Source: Nepenthes gracilis
Lineage: Eukaryota; Streptophyta; Magnoliopsida; Caryophyllales; Nepenthaceae
Length of the DNA stretch: 64,000 bases
Direction of reading: 5' to 3'
NCBI GenBank assembly: GCA_033239525.1
Contig: BSYO01000016.1
Location: 6,645,045 to 6,709,044 of the forward strand
The position numbers and the translations under genes are program-made. Shown here piece after piece: positions 21,946 to 35,496 of the stretch. Every line of letters starts with the position of its first letter. The first letter of the stretch is position 1. Under the pieces are notes generated by a model. The model was not told the DNA's origin, searched no databases, and saw only the letters and a list, made by a program, of their open reading frames with translations.

Positions 21946-23520
21946 AATGGTGAACACCAGAGCCCAAGCTAGCATTTCTGCTAGAGATGTTGCCTCTCTT
22001 GACTAGGACCATTCTGCTGGTAACCTGGTCGGAGGGGCAACCGCACCAGTTTTTCAAAACCTAGCGGATCAGATGAGCAATATGACCAAAATACTCCAGA
22101 TGTTCTGCACCCACAAGGGCGAAAAGAGGCAGGGTGCTCCGCCCTCCTTAGTTCCCGTTCCGCACTCCAGGAGGGCTGCAAGGCCGGGCAACTCTCATGC
22201 TCTGGAAGCCTCCAACGCCCAAAGTAGTCCAAAGCTCAAGGGGCGTTTGGGCTGTAGAACTCCGGATGAGAGCCTAGAGAGGTGGAATCCCTGATACTTC
22301 TAGGAAGAGCCAAGGCCTCAAGCTTAAAAGGAAGCCTCTAGGATCATCCGATCTACCAGCGGCAGTAGCTGGCCGGCTACACGTTGCATCACTGAAAGAA
22401 TAGAGTTTAGGGTATATTTCAACTCCAAGAGATTTAGGAACGCCTCCTGAGCGGAGGCAAAAGTCGAGAAAATCCGGAACCGTGTGTTCAAAAATAACAA
22501 CAAACACACCGCTGATCTGGAGAGATCTCCCTTCACTGCCGAGATCTTGAACCGTCCATTGCCGGCCAAGTTCAAAATGCCAGCATTGAATTCTTACGAT
22601 AAGAGCGCTGATCCTATAGATTACTTCCGCACTCATCTGAGTCTCCATGGCTTGGAGGATTCAGTAATGTGACGCTGCTTCCCTCTCACTTTGAAGGGCG
22701 ACATCCGGATCTGATTCCACCAGCTACCATCGAACTCATTCTGGAGCTTTAGTAGGCTCACTGATCTCTTTCTGACTCAGTACGCTTCCAGCCGTCGAGA
22801 AGAGAAACAGTCATGGCATCTTTCCCATATCAAGCAGAGACAAGAAGAAAACCTGATAAAGTTCTTGGAGCACTTTATAGCAGAGGCCAGGAGCATTCCC
22901 AAGCTCACCAAGGAGATGAAGCTTGGCAATTGTATCTTTACTTTGTCGCACGGTGACTTTTTCAGGCACATGGCCCACAAGAACCAGAAGACCTTCCGTG
23001 AAGCTGAGTCCATCACCAAAGCCTATATAGCCGTCGAGGAGGCCAACGAGGTGAAGTATCCTGAGACGACCGACCAGCCTCGCTCTTTCCTAACCGAACG
23101 AAAGAGAAAGAACGGTGGCGACGATAATCCCCATCGGAAGCAGCACTGGACCGAAGCACTGGACCGTAAGAAGTACAAGCCGATCAACTTTACTTCTCTG
23201 ATCGACACACAGTTTGATGTCCTCATATAGATCCATGGGGAGTTCTTCAAATGGCCAAAGCCACTGAAGAACAAGGAAGGAGGAAATCCAGCTAAGTACT
23301 GCGATTTTCATCGATCTCCAGGACACACCACGGAGGATTGTATGATACCCTAGCGAAAGATTGAGAAGCTTATTCGAAGGGACCATCTCATCAGTTTTAT
23401 TAGGAACCCTAGGCAGAGTTTTGGCATCTTAAGTGGGGAAGGACCAAATTCGTATCAGCCACGGAACCAGGTTGCGGCTGGAGCGGTTAACATGATTATG
23501 ACCCGGCCGGCCAAGACCTA
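21946..23520 (+). pseudogene. Tat-2 gag
   Basis: It starts MVNTRAQASISARDVASLD and meets a stop after 19 codons. The gag domain resumes at 22484-22672 (FTAEILNRPLPAKFKMPAL, YDKSADPIDYFRTHL) and, past another stop, with CFPLTLKGDIRI, YASSRREEKQSWHLSHIKQ and 22865-23230 (FRHMAHKNQKTFREAES). The zinc knuckle YCDFHRSPGHTTEDC is at 23297-23341 with all four ligands kept. At least four stops and several frame changes are present. Confidence 0.88.
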
Positions 23521-23639
23521 AGTAGATCACAAGGAGCGACAAGCTCGATGGAAGAAATAGAGAGTGAAAAAGAATGTCATTAGCTTTAGTGAAGAAAGAG
23601 GATTGGCTCTCCAGCGTTATCCTGGTGAAGAAAAGCAAG

Positions 23640-24310
23640 AGGAAATGACGGATGTGCGTCGACTTCACCGACGTCAATAAAGTCTGCTCAAAATACAGCT
23701 TCCCTTTGCTAAGGATCAACTTGTTGGTGGACTCGATTCTGGACACGAGCTGCTGAGTTTCATGGATACGTACTCGAGTTACAACTAGATCCAGATAAAT
23801 CCAGAGGACGAGAAACACACGTCGTTCATGGCCAACCAAGGTACTTACTACTATAGGGTTTTGCCTTTCAGTTTAAAGAACGCAGGTGTCATTTATCAAA
23901 GGCTCGTGAACAATATGTTTAAGAAGCAAATCGGCTGCAATATGGAGGTATACATCGTTGGCATGCTCGTCAAGAGCAAGGCCACACCATATTCACGATC
24001 TGGTTGAATCCTTGGAGGTACTCCACACAGACCAGATGAAGTTGAATCCTTCAAAGTGTGTCTTCAGAGTGTCCTCGGGGAAATTCCTGGGTTTCATCGT
24101 CTCTCAGCGAGGGATAGAAGCAAACCCAAAGAATACAAAAGCCCTCACGGACATGTCTCCTCCATGGAGCGTCAAGGATATATAGAGGCTAACCGGACTA
24201 CTGGCGGCACTGTCCCGCTTTTTGGCAAAGTTGGGGGACAAGTATCAACCTTTCTTCAATGCTCTAAGGGGAACTAAAGCAAACGGTTTCCAATGGACTG
24301 TATAGTGTAA
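23640..24310 (+). pseudogene. Tat-2 reverse transcriptase remnant
   Basis: Readable motifs are SGHELLSFMDTYSSYN, TSFMANQGTYYYRVLPFS and YQRLVNNMFKKQIG. The catalytic site is lost: where the family has YVDDMLVKS this reads YIVGMLVKS (about 23949-23975). The thumb region follows (KLNPSKCVFRVSSGKFLGF, then after a shift GTVPLFGKVG). The N-terminal fingers of RT and the protease are missing. This copy could not polymerise even with its frame intact. Confidence 0.85.
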
Positions 24311-24359
24311 AGAAGCCTTCGATGAGTTGAAGCAATACTTGGCCAATCCATCGTTGTTG

Positions 24360-24690
24360 ACGTCACCCACGGATAGAGAAGAGCTGTACATTACTTAACA
24401 ATATTAGAGGTGGCTTTCAACTCTGTTCTCATATGTCAGGAATCCGACTCTCAACAGCCGGTCTACTATGGGAGCAAGACGTTGACCGACGTAGAGATAC
24501 GCCGCACGCGCGCTAAGAAGCTTGCTTTGGCACTTGTCTTCTCAGCCCGGAAACTGAAACCCTATTTTTAAGCCCGTCGCATGATCGTTTTGACCAACCA
24601 ACCACTAAAGGGTATCCTTCAGAAGCCTGATGTATCCGGATGGCTGGTTGAGTGAGCCATCAAGTTGGGAGAGTTCGACATTGAATTTTG
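24360..24690 (+). pseudogene. Tat-2 RNase H remnant
   Basis: QQPVYYGSKTLTDVEIRRTR, LALALVFSARKLKPYF and VLTNQPLKGILQKPDVSGW match the Tat RNase H end, interrupted by stops at about 24570 and 24655. It leads in the same frame family into the second RNase H at 24719. Confidence 0.82.
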
Positions 24691-24718
24691 ACCAAAGTCA
24701 GCCATCAAGGGACAAGCC

Positions 24719-25198
24719 TTGGCAAACTTCATCGTCGAGACCACGACCCCGATCGTTGATAATCACCCAACCGAGGACGTGAATTACTACCTAGAAGAGC
24801 CAAAATGGGTCCTCAACGTGGATAGATCGTCTACCAACCCAAGCAACGGTACCGGAGTAGTCCTAAGGACCCCAAACGGGTTTGAGGTGAAGTACTTCCT
24901 TAAACTCGATTTTCGGCCACCAACAATGTTTGCCGAGTACGAAACTTTGTTAGCCAGATTACAACTAGCCAAAGAGTGCTCAGCTAGACGGCTGACCGTC
25001 TACAATGACTCAAAGCTGGTCGTTAACCATATTAACGGAAGTTTCATGGCCTGCAACCCTCTCTTGGCTAGATACCTAGCCAAGGCGAAGGATGCAATCC
25101 TAAGATTTGAGAAGTTAAACCTAGTCCATGTCCCCAAAACTGAGAACTGGAAAGTCGACCAACTTGCCAAAGCGGCAGCGGCCAATGATCCAGAATAG
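24719..25198 (+). pseudogene. Tat-2 archaeal-type RNase H
   Basis: An open stretch of 159 codons. WVLNVDRSSTNPSNGTGVVL carries the first Asp (usual VDGSS changed to VDRSS), EYETLLARLQLAKECSA the Glu, and VYNDSKLVVNHINGSF the second Asp. VPKTENWKVDQLAKAAAAN ends the domain. It is the longest unbroken piece of Tat-2 and places the element in the Tat lineage. Confidence 0.9.
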
Positions 25199-25303
25199 TA
25201 CTCAAGGGACATGAGAAAAATTTTGAACATTTTCAACATAAAGGAACAGGAAGCGATACAAGTCTCTGACATAAAAAACTATATGACACCTTACTAGAGA
25301 TAT

Positions 25304-26489
25304 TTGGCCGACGGAGCACTACCAGAGAACACGGATGAATTCGAGCGGATTAAAAAGATGGCCGGCTGGTACAGCATAGTCTACGGACGGCTCTATCGCT
25401 GTGGATACTCGACTCCATACCTCCGGTGTCTTACTCCTGAGGAGGCTGACTACGCTTTGAGTAAAGTCCACACTGAAATATGTGGGTGACACATTGACGG
25501 CAAGAACCTAGCATTCAAAGTCATACGCCAGGGATATTACTGGCTCACAATGAAGGACACCGTGGAATTTGTGAAGAAATGTGAGAATTGTCAACTCCAC
25601 GGCAATCTTCACCACCAGCCGCTTGCGGAGCTGAGATCCTTCAAAGCTCCTTGGTCTTTCGCGCAATGGGAGCTCGATATTCTCAGCCTGTTTTCCATCG
25701 TAACAGGGCAAAGGAAGTTCATCATCACGGGCATAGACTACTTCACCAAATGGGTTGACGTCGCCCCGCTAGCCAAGATCACCGAGCACAATATACTGGA
25801 ATTCGTCCGCTAGAGTATAGTGAGCAGATTTGGCATTCCCGAGTTTATCGTGACCGACAATGGAACTCAATTCTCGAGGAAACGCTTCATCAAGTATTGC
25901 ACTACTCTAGGCATCAGATTAATCCACACTCCAGTGGTGTACCTCCAGGCAAACTCCATGGTCTAAAGACCAAGTTGGAGGACGCAGGGGGCTCCTGGGT
26001 TGACGAGCTACCCTCCGTCCTATGATCATACCGGATGACTACAAAGGAACCAACTCGCAAGACACCATTTAGTCTCTGCTACGGGACTGAGACGGTAATA
26101 TTGGTTGAAATCGGGCTCCCAAGCCTCAGGGTCAAAGTATTCGATCCACTCGACAACTCTAAGAAGATCAGGGAACACTTAGATCTACTGGAGGAAGCCC
26201 GTGACATAGCCAGGATGCGTAAAGTTGCCTACCAACAACAAGTTGCTCACTATTACAACAAGAAAGTGAAAGCGTGGCAATTCGAAATTATAGACCTGGT
26301 TTTGCGAAATATAGAGGCTACGGACAAGAAAACCAACCGGAACAAACTTTCCCCGAATTGGGAAGGCCCGTTTCTAGTTTTAGCCGTTTTGCGAAATGGG
26401 GCATACAAGTTCTGAACCCAGAATTGCCAGTTGGTCCCACGGACGTGGAATACGGTCCACCTAAAACATTACTTCCAGTAAAGGCCTAA
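25304..26489 (+). pseudogene. Tat-2 integrase
   Basis: The zinc domain reads VHTEICG*HIDGKNLAF, with a stop in place of the residue before the second His, then CENCQLHGNLHHQPLAEL. The core has WELDILSLF (first Asp) and FIVTDNGTQFSRKRF (second Asp). The third catalytic region has decayed to QANSMV followed by a stop, so the Glu is gone. After a gap the C-terminal part is open at 26035-26415 (KTPFSLCYGTETV, YYNKKVKAWQFEI, NRNKLSPNWEGPFLV) and ends near HYFQ at 26480. Confidence 0.88.
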
Positions 26490-26639
26490 GTAGGTCTTCT
26501 ATATAACATGAAGCATGCTTGTAACATTCATTGTAATTAATAAAAGAAAGTTTCTTTTTTCATTTGCATTGTGCCATGCTTTTCTTTTCTTTCTTTTTCA
26601 TGTGAATGCTTACTTGCAGGATATACGAAATAAATGACT

Positions 26640-26885
26640 TAAACTGTCCCTAAGTCGGGCGGATTTTCACCCGTTCGCAATTAAACCCTTAGTCATCTAG
26701 GTGGCCCGTAAGCAGTCAAATTAAACCCTGATCATCCTGGCGGCCCGTAAGCGGTCGAATTAAACTCTGGTCATCTAGGTGGCTCGTAAGCAGTCAAATT
26801 AAACTCTGGTCATCCTGGCGGCCCGTAAGCGGTCGAATTAAACATTGGCCATCTAAGTGGCCCGTTTGTGGTTCGATTCTAAACC
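26640..26885 (+). repeat. Tat-2 3' tandem repeats (39 bp, five copies, alternating)
   Basis: TCATC-like starts recur at 26693, 26732, 26771, 26810 and 26849, exactly 39 bp apart. Two variants alternate: TCTAGGTGGC...AGCAGTCAAATT and CCTGGCGGCC...GCGGTCGAATT, giving a 78-bp higher-order unit. They follow the integrase and a likely poly(A) signal region (AATTAATAAAAG at 26535), the usual place in Tat elements. Confidence 0.9.
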
Positions 26886-26943
26886 TTAGGGTGCTTAAAC
26901 AACATACGCGACAACCTTCTCCTGTAGGAGATAGCGTGATTAG

Positions 26944-28645
<1,702 letters not shown>

Positions 28646-29769
28646 GTGAGCAATTTCAGCCCAACATACTGGTTCTATCTTCTTTAATAGTAGGGTTTTG
28701 CCTGTGGGACTTGTGTCTTCGTGTTCAAATCCTACTGTTTGTTCCCTGAACCCATCAATTATTGCTCATTCATTTATTTGTTTAGGTCAGTTTAGGAAGA
28801 GAGGGAGGGGGAAGCAGTGCAATGAAATGTTAGCCCAGTGGATTTAGATTTCATGGACGCTGGATGAAGGATTTAAGTTTCACTGTTATGAGATTTGGTG
28901 GGACAAAATCTTCTTGGTCAGGTTGGAAATGAGGCCATTTTTAGGGTGTGTCAACAATGCATTCTCTTCTAAGAAAAAATCAAAACGTTGATGTGATTTT
29001 TTGTTGCCTTCAGATAGAAGCTTATGGAAAATGATGTTTGCCTTTCCATAGTCCTGTATTTGCATACTAGTATTGATTATTCATGATCTTAATGCATGAA
29101 AGGATAGAGGATGTTGGAGGAGATGTGACACTTGGACATGATGCCTTGTTCAATTTTGGCAAACCCTATGACAGGAAATAGTCAGCAATTTTTAGGGGAG
29201 TGAGCATGTTGTGGACAAATTGAAAGAAACTTTTATGTGAGTTCGAATATGTTTCCTTTGTGTGAAGCTTTATTGCTTCCTATGCGGTGATCATCATACG
29301 TATGTGGATGTCTCTTCTTTTTCTTACTGGATTTGTTTTGCTAGTGAATGAAGGATATAACAAGCAATATAAGTCAGGTATTACGATTGTAGGAATCATC
29401 GTCTGCCAATAGATTCCAGTTATATAGGTGTTCATTTTATATTAAAAAAAGTCTTTGATTTAGCAAGTGGTGCATGCAAGTGAACTTTTGCAGTGTTTTC
29501 TTGGCCAATTGATTAGTTTGAGGCTGTCTGTCTTGTACTAGTAATTCCAGATTGTCTTTGGTATGCATTTTGCCTTTATCTTGCACCTTCTATATGATCA
29601 TGTTCTAGTGTCCGCATCTTATTCTCTTCTTGGGATACTTAAATTATCTTCATTTTCTTATGGCTTTGGCCTACGCTTTTAGCCATTTCTTAAAAATTGT
29701 GATTATGTATGATCTTGTGAGGTTAGTGTGTATATTTCCTTGTATTTATGTTGGCCTTTGTTATTACAG
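28646..29769. other. non-coding spacer between the two PRP8 parts
   Basis: A GT donor-like GTGAGC starts it (28647) and a CAG acceptor ends it (29769), so it now looks like one long intron between exons that belong to opposite ends of the gene. No PRP8 exon or element is recognised within. Confidence 0.6.
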
Positions 29770-30835
29770 AGATTATGGAGACATGTATTCTAAGAAATAT
29801 CATCATGTCGAACATGTTTATCTTAGGGCCCTTAAGTTTGTTCCGCATGCGGTTTATAAACTTTTTGAGAACATGCCAACGCCATGGGAACAGGTAGTTA
29901 ACTTTCTATGCCTATGGTCTTTGATTAGTTATAACACAATTTTCTATTGTTTATTTGTGCCATTATAGATATTTTTGTCAATGCTTCTTATGTGTTATTT
30001 TCTGGTCCTTGTTGTGAGAGCCATGTACCATATCACAGGAGCAATAACATTTGCAAATGAAATACCATGGGTTGTTGAACTTATCTATCTGGCTCAAGTA
30101 TGCCTATTTTCTTCTTCTCTTATTCCATTGTGTCCAACTCTTACTTGCCCCCTGCAAAACTATCCTAGTTTGCTAAAGAAAATGCCCAACTGGTTTTGTG
30201 ATCGATTGCAACTGTTTTAAAGAAGTGAGATAACAATCATGGTTTTTTGTGCTCTCACTGCAAATGTATATAGTTGAGTTTTTGTGCTCTCACCATAAAT
30301 GTATATAGGTGACTCTGTGCAACAACTTTCTCCTTTTCTCAAAAAAAATATATCTTCATTTTTTTATTCTGTCTTTTTCTTGGGGGCAGGGTTCTCATGC
30401 CTTTTAAATCCTTATTGGTAATGTTATGCTGCAAATGATGCTTAACAGTGGGGCATATTGCAGATTATGATGGTAAGGGAGCAGAGGGATCATAAGCACT
30501 TCAAAAGAATGCAGTTTCTTGCTTTTGATGATGAGGGACCTCCACTGGACTATGCTGATAATGTATTAGATGTGGAGCCCTTGGATCCAATTTAACTAGA
30601 GTTGGATGAGGAAGAAGATTCAACTGTCTAAACTTGGTTCTATGACCATAAACCTCTTTGTAAAAACAAAGCTTATTAATGGTCCAAGTTACAGGAAGCA
30701 GCATATTTCACTGCCAATCATGGCTGCTCTTCATCAGTTTGTAGGGCAACTGCTTTCTGGTTGATAGGAATTACTTCTACTTGTTTGATATGGAGTAGTT
30801 CTTCACAGCTAAAGCATTAAGCATGTGCATTCCTG

Positions 30836-32100
30836 GTAGTTAATTTTTCCTCTTCCTTCCTGTTGCATGCCTAATATGTGAGGTCATGTTTTGATTTTTG
30901 TCTGGTATTTCCTCCGTAAAGAAAGCTATTATATTTGTGAACTAAGAAGTTCTTTAGCAGTGAAGCCTTTGGGTGCTTTCATGCTAATCATACAGAATAA
31001 TAGTGGAATGCTATGTTTCGGAGATTCTAGTATGGATATTATATATGGGTGTGTGGCTAGGTGTTGGACTTGGGTTCGTGTCATACCCATGCTTAGGGTG
31101 GCTGAAGAGGGGAAAGAACTATGTTGTGGGTGTCCATAAGACAATTTTAGAGAACAGCTAATAGAATTGAAAATAGAGATTTAGAAGTTAAAACTGAACC
31201 CAAAAGCTTTAATTTCGAAAGTAAAGGTTGAATTTGTCTTTGTTTTGTTGGATCCAAATGCTAACTTTAATGGGTTTTGTTGATAAATTTAAGCATTTAT
31301 TTCATGTTAATACTTTTTGTATTGGATGTGTGGATGCAGTCCATCGTTAACTACAAAGGCCTTGAATTGATTTTTTTGAGATAATTGCTGGAACAAGATG
31401 CAAAATGTTCTGTTTTAAGCATTGAATAAGAGAGATTGAGTGGCAAGAGATAATAAGTTTGGTGAAAAATTCATTGGACTGTTTTCATCATTCTAGTGGT
31501 ATAAGTTTGCGTTTGGGAAATGGTGGGATGATTGAGTGTGCCTGTTATGCCTAAAGCATGGTGTAGAATATCAATTCTAAAAGCAATGGAAATAGGAGGG
31601 GTGATAAAAGGAGAGTCAATGGATTTTATAGATAGTGTAGGATATGTTCTGTCAGTTTTATATTGGCATTATGAAGAAATATAAGTTCTGAATCCTGCTG
31701 GCCATAATTCAATTTCACAAAGCCTGTGAGAATAATCTTAAACTTGTTCTTTTGTGTTTTACTTTTATCTCAATATAGTTTAGGACTGTACAGAGTTCAC
31801 ATCTTCTGATACACATTAAAATTGAAACTGTCCTTGCTGGTGGTTGGAAAGCATTTTTTCACCGTTCTGGAATCATGTTACTTACTAGTTTACTGCGTAG
31901 ATGGTCCACATGTGCATGTTCTCATATATACATGCATGTATTACATATGGACCATGCTGTTACAGCACTGGGATATCATCGCGGTCTGGGTGTTTGTTGA
32001 TGGTATTAATTTATTCACTAAAAATACTAGATGTGTTGCTTGTTGTGATCCTCATAGTACGCTAGATCAGAGAATGTATTAATGTGTTGCATCCTTGCAG
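30836..32100 (+). other. long intron-like stretch inside the PRP8 N-terminal part
   Basis: It starts GTAGTTAATTTTTCC and ends CTTGCAG. At 1265 bp it is long for this gene type and may hold a decayed insertion, but I recognise no element or coding sequence in it. Confidence 0.6.
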
Positions 32101-32262
32101 ATAGTCCAAAGTTGAGTCTTTGTATCATGACACGGATAAAGGTGGTGAGGACTGGAGTGAGTTCGATGACATTAACAAACTCACTAGTTGTTGACCTCTT
32201 TGTATAGAATGTAGAATTGCATTTCCTCGTCTTTACGATAACAGAGCTAGGAAAGTGAATCT

Positions 32263-32925
32263 TAATATATATGATGCGAGCACAAGTTTGAAGGGAGAGC
32301 CTACTCCAAAAAGACGCCCTGATGAGAAAGGGTTCCTCTTATAAGTTGTAGATTTTGCTTCAGAGTCGCTGATGCCCATTCACAACATTCCTCCATCTTT
32401 GAAGAGCCGCCGAGGCCTACGGCTCTTACTCTGGGATGCTTCACTCTGTTCCGGCGCACCGGTAGCAGGTCAGCCCCTCTCTAGGTAGTCATTTTGGAGC
32501 ACCGGTGCCATTCTCAACAAGAGTATCACTATTACAAGCACAAGCTGTTGGAGCCCGAGCCTCCTTCAAAAGGTGCACCTTGATGGAGGAGAATCCCTCC
32601 AACTAATCTTTGTAGAGTTGCTTCCCTTATGTGGGACTCGCAACATTTCTCTTCTCTTTAACAGCCGCCAACTTCGGCGGTTGCACTCTACAACGTGTTA
32701 CTTTGCGGTGCGTCATTCTGCTCCACTGTAGCGGCAGTAGGTTTGCCCCTTCGCAGGTCCACCTTTCCGCTAATAGTCTTTTCTGAGAACCGGGGCCACT
32801 CTCAACGAAAGCACCTCTTGTTGCAGTATAAGCCATTGGGGCCTAAACCTCTCCCAAAATGTGCAAATTGATGGGGGAGAGCCCCCAATACTTATAAATT
32901 GAAGGTTTTATCTAATATATCACAC
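32263..32925. mobile_element. unclassified tandem element inserted in a PRP8 exon
   Basis: PRP8 coding text stops near 32262 and resumes near 32925. In between, the motif CCTnCTCCAAAAnGnGC...TTGATGG recurs at 32300, 32560 and 32848, with related sequence around it, giving units of about 260-290 bp. No coding capacity is seen. The CT-rich boundary and TTATAAnTTG text resemble LTRs of small non-autonomous plant elements, but the class is open. Confidence 0.6.
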
Positions 32926-33378
32926 TCCATAAAAACTAAGGATCCCGATTTCCCTGCTTTTTATTACGATCCCTTGATGCACCCCATAACCACAATCCAC
33001 AAGGATTAGTGTGAGAACAAAGTTTATGAAGATGAGAATGATAATGATTTTCAGCAATGGTTCCAGAGGGGGTGGAGCCATTGCCGATTGCCACTCAACT
33101 GTACACTGACACTACCGCTGTTGGTATCTCACTGTTATTTGCCCCACGACTTTTTAACATGAGATCTGGTCAGACAAGACGTGCTAAAGATATATCATTA
33201 GTCTTGGAGTGGTACAAGGAGCACCGGTAAGCTGCTTCGTTCATGTGCTCTTTGCTTTGAATTGTAGTTGCTTCATTTATTTGCAGCAAATCTTATTTCT
33301 ATTGCTTGATATATTTTGCAGTCCTTTCCTATGCTGTCAAAGTTCGTGTGAGCTATCAGAAATTGTTCGAAGTGCTTT

Positions 33379-34013
33379 GTTATTCTCCAAAACATTATTA
33401 TTTTTTATTTTATTAATAAATATGGTAATTTTATATAAAAGTCTATAATTATAGTGATATATTAAAATAATATTTTAATTTTTGTTATTTATTATTTTAA
33501 AATGGAATTTTTTTTCATTTTCAAAAAACCTGAAACATTTACAAATATTTTTTTTTCAAATTATTAAATTTTCTACAAATTTTTGATTTTATTTACACAC
33601 TAATATTTTGTGAATATTTAATTGTAGAATTATTTTTTGTAAGTTACAAATCTAAATACATAGTAAAAATTGGAACAATTTTTTCAATAGATAATGAAAT
33701 CTTGAATTAATCTCATAATCAATTTTATTCATACTTTGCAATCATTTTGAATTATTTATTCAAGTTTATATAAAAATATAATTATATTAATTAATATGAA
33801 AAACTAAATGTACAATAGTCTATCTTTGCTGATATAATATTAAACCTCAATGATAATATTTATATTATTGATGTGTTCATGGATCTTGATTACTAAATGA
33901 ATTAGAGAGCTATTTGATTTTTTTTTGAGATGTCGAGTTAAAACGAGTCCAATCCTTATTATGGTAAATTTGAATCTTATAAACCATAAGTAACGAATAA
34001 GAGGTTAGAGAAT
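33379..34013. other. AT-rich intergenic DNA
   Basis: No gene, repeat or element recognised; base composition is strongly AT-rich after the last PRP8 exon. Confidence 0.6.
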
Positions 34014-34723
34014 GGTGAGATTCGCTACCTAGCATATTTTTTGATACTCAAATCAGTAATTTTTCTTAGCTGAATAGAAAGATGAGGATGAAATAGTGGT
34101 GCGTAAATCCAAGTATTAGGGGATTAAGAAGTATGTCCTTCGACGTTTAAATTAGTAATTTCTCTTAGCTAAATAAAAAGATAAGACAGTAATGCATAGA
34201 TGTAAGTATGAGGGGATTAAGTATTTGGTGATGGGTTAGATTTTGTTTAGTGTGCTTAAAAAGACGAGGGACTCAAAGAGGTTGACACTCGTCGAACAGT
34301 GACCTTTTTGGGAGGGGTGTACTTATTAGGGAATGATTTTTAGAAATTAGCAGTCGTCGGAGAATGACCATTTTGGAATGGGTATACTCGCCCAGGAGTA
34401 ACTTTGAGAGAAAGGGGGAGTTGTTCTCAAGATGTTTGAATGTATGAGTATACCCCTTTCAAAAAAGTCATCCATCGACGAGTGCAATCTCTTAAAGTCA
34501 CTCTCCAAAGAATGCACCCCTCTCGAAAAGGTCACTCTCTGACGAACCTTTCTAAGTCGCTCATCCTTTTGAGCGTACTAAATAGAGCTTAATCCTCCAC
34601 CAAACACTCAGTTCCCTCATAGTTGCATCTGCGTACTATTCTTTCATTCTCTCGTCTTTCTATTCAACTAAAAAAGATTATTGATTTGAGTGTTAGATGA
34701 TATATTAAAGAGAGAGTCTCGCC
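34014..34723. mobile_element. foldback/MITE-like inverted-repeat element
   Basis: The left end GGTGAGATTCGC matches the complement of the right end GCGAGACTCTC-like text at 34713-34723, and similarity continues inwards. CTCAAATCAGTAATTTTTCT on the left pairs with 34665-34690, and GTGACCTTTTTGGGAGGGGT (about 34302) pairs with CACCCCTCTCGAAAAGGTCA (34515). The arms are about 300 bp with the left arm partly duplicated. There is no coding capacity, and target duplication is not clear. Confidence 0.7.
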
Positions 34724-35225
34724 ATAAAAATTTATAATAAAAATTATTGTAGATTTGTTTGTTAATTATGGAGTGTAGAATTTACATTTAAAATAATAAA
34801 AATTGAACCCGTCTTTAATCAGATGTCCGAATTAGGCGGCTATCAAATTCATTCAACAATTCGAATCCATGAATGTATTAATAGGTATTAAAATATAATA
34901 TGAATGTATCCTTTTCACTACAAAATAAATTAATATTTGGATACTGAGAAAACTTTTTTATCTTAAGTTATGTATTTTAATATTATTAATGATATAAATT
35001 TTAAAAAATAATAAATTTGACCAGTGCTAAAAATATCTTACAAAAAAACTCGTTAGAATTTTATATATGTTTTTTTTAAAAAATAGTAGTTGAGATAGAT
35101 TTAAAATAATTTTTATAATTTTTAATACAGTTTTTTTTATTAAATTTTAAAATAAAAAACACCTCCTGTATGAAGTTTTAATTATTTTGTCTACAAATTG
35201 AAGTTTATATAATTTTCATTTTATA
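34724..35225. other. AT-rich intergenic DNA before duplication copy 2
   Basis: Nothing recognised. It may be the true left flank of the duplicated block, since copy 1 has a Tat LTR at this point. Confidence 0.55.
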
Positions 35226-35443
35226 GTATTGAGTTTAAAAGCAAAATGTTAGCATTATGTTCAGGGGGCATTTTTTTAAAAACAAAAGATTAATGAGTAC
35301 TGATTAATTATTTTTTATATAGTTATTAAAATTATATCAGTAATTTGATTTTATAATTAGGCATTTATTAAAATAAATATTTTTATTTTTGTTACAGCAT
35401 AATAAACACTGTTTGTGAATATAATATATAATATTAAGTAGAA

Positions 35444-35445
<2 letters not shown>

Positions 35446-35494
<49 letters not shown>
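35446..35494. repeat. (TAA)n microsatellite
   Basis: About sixteen TAA units, expanded relative to copy 1. Confidence 0.95.

Positions 35495-35496
<2 letters not shown>

Larger units (their letters stand above)
21031..26885 (+). mobile_element. Tat-2: Ty3/gypsy Tat-lineage element, 3' LTR lost
   Basis: The plus-strand order is LTR, PBS, gag, RT, RNase H, archaeal-type RNase H, integrase, 3' tandem repeats. It then stops and a PRP8 fragment begins at 27010. The protease and RT fingers are not found between 23520 and 23640, so an internal deletion is likely. Many stops and shifts make it older than Tat-1. The 5' boundary (TGTACTAAAT at 21031) is my best guess, since no second LTR is present for comparison. 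Confidence 0.88.
29770..33378 (+). pseudogene. PRP8: PRP8 splicing factor, N-terminal part (pseudogene)
   Basis: Exons with plant-type borders follow the PRP8 N-terminal order. 29770-29893 ([29 protein letters not shown]); 30014-30097 (MYHITGAITFANEIPWVVE, YLAQ); 30464-30835 ([31 protein letters not shown], two stops, TWFYDHKPL); 32101-32262 (ESLYHDTDKGGEDWSEFDDI, RIAFPRLYDNRARKV). Then comes a 660-bp insertion, and the exon resumes at about 32925-33226 ([34 protein letters not shown]), followed by 33322-33378 (VKVRVSYQKLFE). Several stops and shifts break it. It lies downstream of the C-terminal part, the reverse of the gene's order. Confidence 0.93.

Noticed and set aside
26690..26885. CRISPR-like array
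   Set aside because: 39-bp units are contiguous variants without unique spacers, in a plant retroelement.
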